Part shown: positions 1 to 5,170 of the stretch, one piece after another
Position numbering within the stretch: position 1 is the first letter of the stretch
Layout: every line of letters starts with the position of its first letter
Assembly: GCA_902767195.1 (NCBI GenBank)
Contig: CACXGS010000127.1
Coordinates: forward strand, 1-5,170
Source: an uncultured Lachnospiraceae bacterium
GTDB lineage: Bacteria; Bacillota_A; Clostridia; Lachnospirales; Lachnospiraceae
Reading direction: 5' to 3'
Length of the DNA stretch: 5,170 nt
Made by a program: the position numbers and the translations under genes
The notes under the pieces: generated by a model
What the model saw: the letters and a program-made list of their open reading frames with translations, nothing else
Told to the model about the DNA's origin: nothing
Database searches by the model: none

Positions 1-1271
1 AGAGGGCAGTTCATGGTCAGCCTGGTTCCCTCAGCCAGGTATTCTGTCTCCCTGACTGTGGCATTCTCATTAAAGTATGACACCAGGGCTCCTTTGTCAT
101 AGGGAATCAGCATGACACAGTCCACATAATCCTGGAAAACCTCTTTCTCTATGAGTTCGACCAGCTCTTCCAGGCCGATTCCCTTTCCCGCTGCCATGTA
201 GATACAGTGGTCCCCGACTCTCGGTATACCTTCCGGGGCTCGATCCTTGTCTGATCCTTCGAGCAGATCACATTTATTGTAGACCCGAATCAGAGGAATC
301 TTCTCTGCCCCCAGCTGACGCAGGGTCTCTGTGGTGACTTTATCCTGCTCCTCCCAGTTGGGATCGGAATAATCAATGACTTCCAGAAGAACATCCGCAT
401 AATTTACTTCCTCCAGGGTGGAGTGAAAGGATTCTACCAGATTATGGGGAAGGTTGCTGACAAATCCCACGGTATCCGATAGCAGGAATTCCTTCCGGTC
501 CGGCAGGACAATCTTGCGGACCGTGGTATCCAGTGTGGCGAAAAGCATATTCTCCACATACACTTTCCGGTCTTCTTTCTTCTCTGTATCCTCATCCGGC
601 GGTCCGTAGGATTCCAGCAGGGCATTCATCAAGGTAGACTTGCCCGCATTGGTATAGCCTACCAGGGCAACCTGAGGAATCCCCTGGGTCAGCCGCCGCT
701 TTCTCTTGGTGGCACGGTTCTGCTCCACCTCTTTCAGCTCTTTGCGCAGCTCCGAGATCCGGTGGCGAATCCTCCTCCGATCCAGCTCCAGCTTTTTCTC
801 TCCGGCGCCTTTGTTGGCAAAGCCTCCTCCGGTGCCGCCGCCCTGACGGCTTAAGACCTGGCCCAGACCCGCCAGTCTGGGAAGTTCATACTGAAGCCTG
901 GCAGTCTCCACCTGAATCTGGGCCTCTCTGGTCCTGGCCCGGCGGGAGAAGATCTCAAGAATCAGACTGGTCCGGTCTATCACCGGTCTCTCGATAATCT
1001 CATTCAGATTACGCAGCTGCATGGGAGACAGGGACCGGTCGAAAACAACCATTTCCGCCTCCAGCATATGGGCCAGAGCCTTGATCTCCTCCACCTTGCC
1101 CTTTCCCACAAAGACGCCTGTATTAACCTGGCTGATATTCTGGGTCTCCACACCCACCACTTCCATGTCACAGGCCTCAGCCAGGTTCTCCAGCTCCACC
1201 AGCCCGTTTTCGAAATCCGGGTCATTATTTACATTTACTCCTACAAGGAGTACTTTAGTCTTCTCTTCCAT
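1..1271 (-). CDS. hflX: GTPase HflX, ribosome-splitting/recycling factor (3' end outside window)
   Basis: HflX is an OBG-HflX family translational GTPase; in E. coli and other bacteria it binds the 50S subunit and splits stalled 70S ribosomes after heat or antibiotic stress. The frame has 423 full codons and no stop before the left edge; relatives are about 410-430 residues, so only a short tail should be missing. The N-terminal HflX domain begins MEEKTKVLLVGVN and contains VGKGKVEEI and DRSLSPMQLRNLNEII. It is followed by SRRARTREAQIQVETARLQY, a glycine-rich loop (GGGTGGGFANKG) and a charged helical stretch near 162-195. The G domain has G1 GYTNAGKST (205-213, K211), switch I/G2 LFATLDTT (to 250), G3 DTVGF (266-270) and G4 NKCD (332-335). 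The G5 position reads YMAAGKGIG (358-366) where SAK is usual. An acidic, lysine-rich loop (about 222-236) precedes switch I. The ATG at 1271 is 14 bases after the uvrA stop with only a weak ribosome site, suggesting translation coupled to uvrA. Confidence 0.95.
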   Translation of the reverse strand, partial: MEEKTKVLLVGVNVNNDPDFENGLVELENLAEACDMEVVGVETQNISQVNTGVFVGKGKVEEIKALAHMLEAEMVVFDRSLSPMQLRNLNEIIERPVIDRTSLILEIFSRRARTREAQIQVETARLQYELPRLAGLGQVLSRQGGGTGGGFANKGAGEKKLELDRRRIRHRISELRKELKEVEQNRATKRKRRLTQGIPQVALVGYTNAGKSTLMNALLESYGPPDEDTEKKEDRKVYVENMLFATLDTTVRKIVLPDRKEFLLSDTVGFVSNLPHNLVESFHSTLEEVNYADVLLEVIDYSDPNWEEQDKVTTETLRQLGAEKIPLIRVYNKCDLLEGSDKDRAPEGIPRVGDHCIYMAAGKGIGLEELVELIEKEVFQDYVDCVMLIPYDKGALVSYFNENATVRETEYLAEGTRLTMNCP

Positions 1272-1277
1272 ATAGAT

Positions 1278-1285
1278 ATCACTTT
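1278..1285 (-). promoter_or_regulatory. Weak ribosome binding site of hflX (AAAGTGAT)
   Basis: The 14 bases between the uvrA stop and the hflX ATG hold AAAGTGAT, 6 bases before the ATG. It matches only parts of the ideal AAAGGAGGTGAT and lacks the GGAGG core. With so short a gap, ribosomes finishing uvrA could reinitiate at hflX; that coupling is inferred. Confidence 0.5.
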
Positions 1286-4129
1286 CTACTTATGCTGTCC
1301 GGCAAGATATTTCTTTAAAAAGGCGCCTGTGTAGGATTCCTTTACCCGGGCTACTTCCTCCGGAGTGCCGGTGGTCACCACGGTGCCCCCTCCTTCTCCG
1401 CCTTCCGGTCCCATATCAATAATATAGTCCGCCACCTTAATGACTTCCAGGTTGTGTTCGATCACTACCACGGTATTGCCACCCTCGGCAAGACGGTGGA
1501 GGATCTTCACCAGCTTATGGACATCATCAAAGTGAAGGCCGGTGGTGGGTTCATCCAGGACATAGATGGTCTTTCCTGTGCTCTGCCTGGATAATTCGGT
1601 GGCCAGCTTGACTCTCTGGGCCTCTCCTCCGGACAGAGTGGTGGAAGGCTGACCCAGCTTGATATACCCCAGTCCCACATCCCGGAGAGTGGAAATCTTT
1701 CTCCGGATGGAGGGCACAGACTCGAAAAAGTCACAGGCCTGGTCTACTGTCATATCAAGCACTTCGTAAATATTCTTTCCCTTGTAGCGGACCTCCAGTG
1801 TCTCCCGGTTATATCTCCTGCCATGACAGACTTCGCAGGGAACATATACATCCGGCAGGAAATGCATCTCAATCTTAATGATACCGTCACCAGTGCAGGC
1901 CTCGCATCTTCCGCCCTTCTTGTTAAAACTGAAACGCCCTTTGTTATAGCCCCTTGCCTTGGCATCTTTGGTCATGGCAAAAAGCTCACGGATATGGTCA
2001 AAAACCCCTGTGTAGGTGGCAGGATTGGATCTGGGTGTCCGTCCTATGGGGGACTGGTCGATATTGATAATCTTATCCAGCTGGCTAAGTCCCTCAATCT
2101 TCTTATGTTTTCCCGGCTTCATCTGGGCCCGGTTGAGAACATTGGCCAGCTTCTTATATAGAATCTCATTCACCAGGGAACTCTTGCCGGATCCGGAAAC
2201 ACCCGTCACACAGGTCAGAACTCCCAGGGGAAAATCTACATCGATATCTTTGAGGTTATTCTCTCTGGCACCCCGGACCGTGATAAATCCCTGGGGCTCG
2301 CGCCGCTGTGCCGGCACCGGAATAAACCGGCGTCCCGCCAGATAATCTCCGGTGATGGAATTGGGATTGCGCATCAGTTCATCGGCCGTTCCGGTGGCAA
2401 CCACCTCTCCTCCGTGTTCTCCGGCTTCCGGTCCGATATCGATAATATAGTCCGCCTCCCGCATGGTATCCTCGTCGTGTTCTACCACCACCAGGGAATT
2501 CCCCAGGTCTCTCAGACTCTTCAGGGCCGAGATCAGCTTGTTATTATCTCTCTGATGAAGACCGATGGAGGGCTCATCCAGAATATAGGCAACCCCCACC
2601 AGACCGGAGCCGATCTGGGTAGCCAGACGAATCCTCTGGGCCTCCCCGCCGGAGAGGGTCGCTGTGGGCTGGGACAGCTTCAGATAATCCAGTCCCACTT
2701 CATTCAGGAAACCGACCCGTCCGCGGATCTCTCTTAAGATCTGCTTCCCAATCATCTGCTGACGGTCCGTCAGTGTCAGTCCCTCTTTAAAATAGGAAAG
2801 AACATCCCGGACTGATTTGGTAGTCAGCTCATGAATATTATAATCTCCCACGGTAACCGCCAGAGCCTCTCTCTTCAGACGCATTCCCTTGCACTCCTCG
2901 CAGGGAGAAACGGTCATATATTTCTCATACTCTTCCTTCTGCCGCTGGGAATAGCACTCCCGGTATCTGCGCTGGACATTTCTGAAGAGTCCTTCAAAGG
3001 CTACATCGTAGACCCCTTCTCCCCTCTGTCCTTTATAATGGACTTTGACTTCCCGGCCCCCCGTTCCGTTGATCAGAACATCCTGAATCTCCTCCGGATA
3101 ATCCTCAAAAGGTGTGTTGAGGTCAAAATGATACTCTTTGGACAGGGCATCCAGGACGGCGTAAGTAAAGCTCTTGGGGTTGGTGCAGGATTGCCATCCC
3201 ATCACTGTAATGGCACCTTCTGTAATAGACTTGCTCTTGTCCGGGATCATCAGGTCTATGTCAAACTCCATCTGGAATCCCAGACCGTGGCAAACGGGAC
3301 AGGCACCAAAGGGATTATTAAAAGAAAAACTCCGGGGTTCAATCTCATCGATACTGATCCCGCAGTCCGGACAGGAGAAACTCTGACTGAAATTCATGGT
3401 CTCACCGTCGGGTATATCTACAATCAGCAGACCTCCGGTGAGGGCCATCACCGTCTCGATGGAGTCGGCCAGCCTCTGCTGGATCCCTTCCCTCACAACA
3501 AGCCGGTCTACCAGAATCTCTATGTTATGTTTAATATTCTTCTCCAGGGAAATGTCCTCCGACAGCTCGTAAAGATTGCCGTCAATACGAACCCGGACAT
3601 AGCCGCTCTTCCTGGCGTCATTCAGCACCTTCTCGTGCTGCCCTTTTCTCCCCCGGACCACCGGAGCCAAAAGCTGCAGTCTGGTCCTCTCCGGCAGCTG
3701 CATCAGGGTATCCACGATCTGGTCCACGGTCTGCTTCTCGATCACCTTCCCGCAGTTCGGACAGTGGGGCACACCAATCCTGGCATAAAGAAGACGCAGA
3801 TAATCATAAATCTCCGTCACGGTACCCACCGTAGATCTTGGGTTCCTGTTGGTGGACTTCTGGTCTATGGATATGGCCGGGGATAAACCCTGGATATCAT
3901 CCACCTCCGGCTTCTCCATCTGTCCCAGGAACTGTCTGGCATAGGAGGACAAAGACTCCATATACCGTCTCTGCCCCTCCGCGTAAATGGTATCAAAAGC
4001 CAGAGAGGACTTGCCGGAACCGGACAGGCCGGTAATCACCACAAACTCATTTCTGGGAATATCGATATTAATATCTTTGAGATTGTGCTCCCGGGCTCCC
4101 CGGATTCTGATGTATTCCTTCTTACTCAT
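1286..4129 (-). CDS. uvrA: UvrABC system protein A (excinuclease ABC subunit A), complete
   Basis: UvrA is the dimeric ABC-type ATPase that scans DNA for bulky lesions and hands the site to UvrB. From the preferred start it has 947 residues, normal for the family. Visible in order are Walker A of module I ([10 protein letters not shown]40); zinc-type cysteine pairs C123/C126, C253/C256 with C277/C280, and C410/C413; ABC signature LSGGEAQR (492-499) and Walker B LDEP (517-520, E519); Walker A of module II ([10 protein letters not shown]649); C742/C745 with C765/C768, the C-terminal zinc hairpin that senses damage; second signature LSGGEAQR (832-839) and Walker B LDEP (858-861, E860). By analogy with known structures, C123/C126 probably pair with C410/C413. 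No frameshift or missing catalytic residue is seen. An in-frame ATG two codons earlier (4135) directly abuts the GGAGA ribosome site, whereas the ATG at 4129 has a 6-base spacing, so 4129 is chosen. It lies 85 bases after uvrB and 14 bases before hflX. The stop is TAG. Confidence 0.98.
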   Translation of the reverse strand: MSKKEYIRIRGAREHNLKDINIDIPRNEFVVITGLSGSGKSSLAFDTIYAEGQRRYMESLSSYARQFLGQMEKPEVDDIQGLSPAISIDQKSTNRNPRSTVGTVTEIYDYLRLLYARIGVPHCPNCGKVIEKQTVDQIVDTLMQLPERTRLQLLAPVVRGRKGQHEKVLNDARKSGYVRVRIDGNLYELSEDISLEKNIKHNIEILVDRLVVREGIQQRLADSIETVMALTGGLLIVDIPDGETMNFSQSFSCPDCGISIDEIEPRSFSFNNPFGACPVCHGLGFQMEFDIDLMIPDKSKSITEGAITVMGWQSCTNPKSFTYAVLDALSKEYHFDLNTPFEDYPEEIQDVLINGTGGREVKVHYKGQRGEGVYDVAFEGLFRNVQRRYRECYSQRQKEEYEKYMTVSPCEECKGMRLKREALAVTVGDYNIHELTTKSVRDVLSYFKEGLTLTDRQQMIGKQILREIRGRVGFLNEVGLDYLKLSQPTATLSGGEAQRIRLATQIGSGLVGVAYILDEPSIGLHQRDNNKLISALKSLRDLGNSLVVVEHDEDTMREADYIIDIGPEAGEHGGEVVATGTADELMRNPNSITGDYLAGRRFIPVPAQRREPQGFITVRGARENNLKDIDVDFPLGVLTCVTGVSGSGKSSLVNEILYKKLANVLNRAQMKPGKHKKIEGLSQLDKIINIDQSPIGRTPRSNPATYTGVFDHIRELFAMTKDAKARGYNKGRFSFNKKGGRCEACTGDGIIKIEMHFLPDVYVPCEVCHGRRYNRETLEVRYKGKNIYEVLDMTVDQACDFFESVPSIRRKISTLRDVGLGYIKLGQPSTTLSGGEAQRVKLATELSRQSTGKTIYVLDEPTTGLHFDDVHKLVKILHRLAEGGNTVVVIEHNLEVIKVADYIIDMGPEGGEGGGTVVTTGTPEEVARVKESYTGAFLKKYLAGQHK

Positions 4130-4135
4130 TATCAT

Positions 4136-4140
4136 TCTCC
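4136..4140 (-). promoter_or_regulatory. Ribosome binding site of uvrA (GGAGA)
   Basis: On the minus strand GGAGA is followed by ATGATA and then ATGAGTAAG. The core is 6 bases from the ATG at 4129 but zero bases from the ATG at 4135, so this site decides the start in favour of 4129. It lies inside the last unit of the 23-base repeat array. Confidence 0.85.
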
Positions 4141-4199
4141 ATGTGTTACTCTTTGAAATCTGAGTCTATTATTCTTTGTTGTCTCTATAGATTACTCTT

Positions 4200-4212
4200 C
4201 ACAGTCTCTGTG
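4200..4212 (-). other. Small perfect inverted repeat just after the uvrB stop
   Basis: The minus strand reads CACAG-AGA-CTGTG, a 5-base-pair stem with a 3-base loop, two bases beyond the uvrB TGA. It is too short and has no following T-run, so it is not an intrinsic terminator. It lies within repeat unit 1 and is not kept in the other units, which argues against a conserved role. It could be a minor RNA structure between the cistrons or chance. Confidence 0.3.
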
Positions 4213-4214
4213 CA

Positions 4215-5170
4215 TCACTCTTCATAATCTCTCAGAGCAATCTTGTATTCTTTCAGCTCATCTCTCAGGACAGCCGCTTCCTCAAAGTTCAGCTCAGCCG
4301 CTGCCCGGTTCATCTTCTTCGTTAACCTGGCGATGGCTTCCTTAAGCTCCTTCTTATTCATGGATTCCATATCCTTCTGAAGACCTGCGCCCTTCTTCTC
4401 TTCCTCATCATCCGCCAGAATGGAGATCACGTCTCTGACAGCCTTGCGGATGGTCTGGGGTGTGATCCCGTGCTCTTCGTTATACTGCATCTGGATCCCC
4501 CGCCGACGGTCCGTCTCGGCAATAGCCCGATGCATAGACTCGGTAATGGTATCCGCATACATGATCACATGGCCGTCCACATTTCTGGCGGCCCTTCCTA
4601 TGGTCTGAACCAGAGAGGTCTCCGAACGGAGGAAACCCTCCTTATCCGCATCCAGGATAGCGATCAGAGTCACCTCCGGAATATCCAGTCCCTCCCGGAG
4701 AAGGTTGATTCCCACCAGGACGTCAAAGACTCCCATCCGCAGATCCCGGACGATCTCAATTCTCTCCAGGGTATCAATATCCGAATGCAGATACTTGACC
4801 CGGATATTCAGGTCCTTCATATAAGCCGTCAGATCCTCTGCCATCCTCTTAGTGAGCGTGGTCACCAGAATCTTATGCCCCTTTTCTGTCTCTTTGTTAA
4901 TCTCACTGATCAGGTCATCCACCTGACCGCTGACCGGCCGAACCTCCACCGGCGGATCCAGCAGACCCGTAGGCCGGATGATCTGCTCTGCCCGCAGCAT
5001 CTCATGCTGGTCTTCGTACACATTAGGCGTGGCAGATACAAACATCATCTGATCAATCTTACTCTCGAACTCTTCAAAATTGAGAGGGCGGTTATCCAGG
5101 GCAGAGGGCAGGCGGAAGCCATAGTCCACCAGGGTCTGCTTCCTGGACCGGTCCCCGGCATACATTCCCC
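4215..5170 (-). CDS. uvrB: UvrABC system protein B, C-terminal half (5' end outside window)
   Basis: UvrB is the damage-verifying, helicase-like subunit of nucleotide excision repair; UvrA loads it onto DNA and it then recruits the nuclease UvrC. The frame is open to the right edge, so the Met codon at 5165 is internal (it sits in the family's RGMYxGDRxRK segment) and roughly the first half of a usual ~660-residue protein is missing. Counting from that Met, the visible part has [11 protein letters not shown] (18-28), motif III-like MMFVSATP (40-47), the helicase motif V region with [13 protein letters not shown], motif [11 protein letters not shown] (187-195, with R191 and R194 as the expected ATP-contacting arginines), and the conserved [10 protein letters not shown] segment. 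A charged linker (DDEEEKKG) leads to a C-terminal UVR domain (about 269-316, [14 protein letters not shown]), which contacts UvrC and UvrA. It ends DYEE with TGA at 4217-4215. All expected motifs are intact. The promoter, and any LexA box, would lie beyond the right edge. Confidence 0.97.
   Translation of the reverse strand, partial: GMYAGDRSRKQTLVDYGFRLPSALDNRPLNFEEFESKIDQMMFVSATPNVYEDQHEMLRAEQIIRPTGLLDPPVEVRPVSGQVDDLISEINKETEKGHKILVTTLTKRMAEDLTAYMKDLNIRVKYLHSDIDTLERIEIVRDLRMGVFDVLVGINLLREGLDIPEVTLIAILDADKEGFLRSETSLVQTIGRAARNVDGHVIMYADTITESMHRAIAETDRRRGIQMQYNEEHGITPQTIRKAVRDVISILADDEEEKKGAGLQKDMESMNKKELKEAIARLTKKMNRAAAELNFEEAAVLRDELKEYKIALRDYEE

Larger units (their letters stand above)
4131..4222 (-). 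repeat. Four degenerate tandem 23-base direct repeats across the uvrB-uvrA junction
   Basis: On the minus strand four consecutive units start at 4222, 4199, 4176 and 4153, each exactly 23 bases. They begin AAGAGTGAT, AAGAGTAAT, AAGAATAAT and AAGAGTAAC. Ten of 23 columns are identical in all four units (columns 1-4, 6, 8, 12 and 16-18), and units 1 and 2 agree at 15 of 23 positions. The array starts in the last codons of uvrB, fills the spacer and ends over the uvrA ribosome site and the upstream ATG. The last ten bases of the preceding register inside uvrB (4232-4223) also match unit 1 at 8 of 10 positions. The rest of the spacer shows no clear promoter, operator or terminator. The period is seen directly; its origin and any function are unknown. 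Confidence 0.7.

Noticed and set aside
2831..3886. A 351-codon plus-strand open frame opposite uvrA
   Set aside because: It is wholly antisense to a well-conserved uvrA segment and has no recognisable protein motif. Long antisense frames are common opposite such codon-biased genes.
4130..4135. ATG at 4135 as the uvrA start (protein beginning MIMSKK)
   Set aside because: It directly touches the GGAGA ribosome site with no spacing. The ATG at 4129 has the ideal 6-base spacing and gives the usual family N-terminus.
4200..4212. Intrinsic terminator after uvrB
   Set aside because: The stem is only 5 base pairs and is followed by GAAGAGTAAT, not a T-run, so transcription should continue into uvrA.
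4130..4214. LexA/SOS box or a uvrA promoter in the spacer
   Set aside because: No GAAC-N4-GTTC palindrome is present. AT-rich runs such as AATAAT lack a convincing -35 partner.
4131..4222. CRISPR array
   Set aside because: The repeats are contiguous and degenerate with no unique spacers, and no cas genes are nearby.
5163..5165. ATG at 5165 as a true start of a short UvrB-like protein
   Set aside because: The frame stays open to the window edge and the Met falls in the middle of the conserved RGMYxGDR motif of full-length UvrB.

Overview
The window holds three protein genes, all on the minus strand and packed end to end. In order of transcription they are the 3' part of uvrB (right edge), a complete uvrA, and an almost complete hflX that runs off the left edge. 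No RNA genes, mobile elements, CRISPR arrays or plus-strand genes can be supported. The long plus-strand reading frames are shadows of uvrA.

The organism is most likely a Firmicute of class Clostridia, probably a Lachnospiraceae-like gut anaerobe. This is inferred from the flavour of the UvrA, UvrB and HflX proteins, the GGAGA-type ribosome binding site before uvrA, and mid-range base composition with frequent CTG, CGG and AGA codons. It is a recollection-based placement, not a search result.

Layout: positions 5170-4215 encode the helicase C-terminal half and UVR tail of UvrB. Positions 4214-4130 are an 85-base, AT-richer spacer. Positions 4129-1286 encode UvrA (947 residues from the preferred start). 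After a 14-base gap, positions 1271-1 encode HflX. UvrA and UvrB form the damage-recognition complex of nucleotide excision repair: UvrA finds the lesion and loads UvrB, which verifies it and recruits UvrC. HflX is a ribosome-associated GTPase known in other bacteria to split stalled ribosomes. The spacing suggests one transcript, with hflX translationally coupled to uvrA.

The one unexpected structure is in the uvrB-uvrA spacer. It is filled by four degenerate direct repeats with an exact 23-base period, beginning in the last codons of uvrB and running into the uvrA ribosome binding site. The last ten bases of the preceding 23-base register, inside uvrB, also match, so the spacer looks like a tandemly duplicated and decayed uvrB 3' end. 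Smaller oddities are a non-standard G5 motif and an acidic insertion before switch I in HflX. I saw no clearly new multi-gene system; the window is mostly a housekeeping repair operon.
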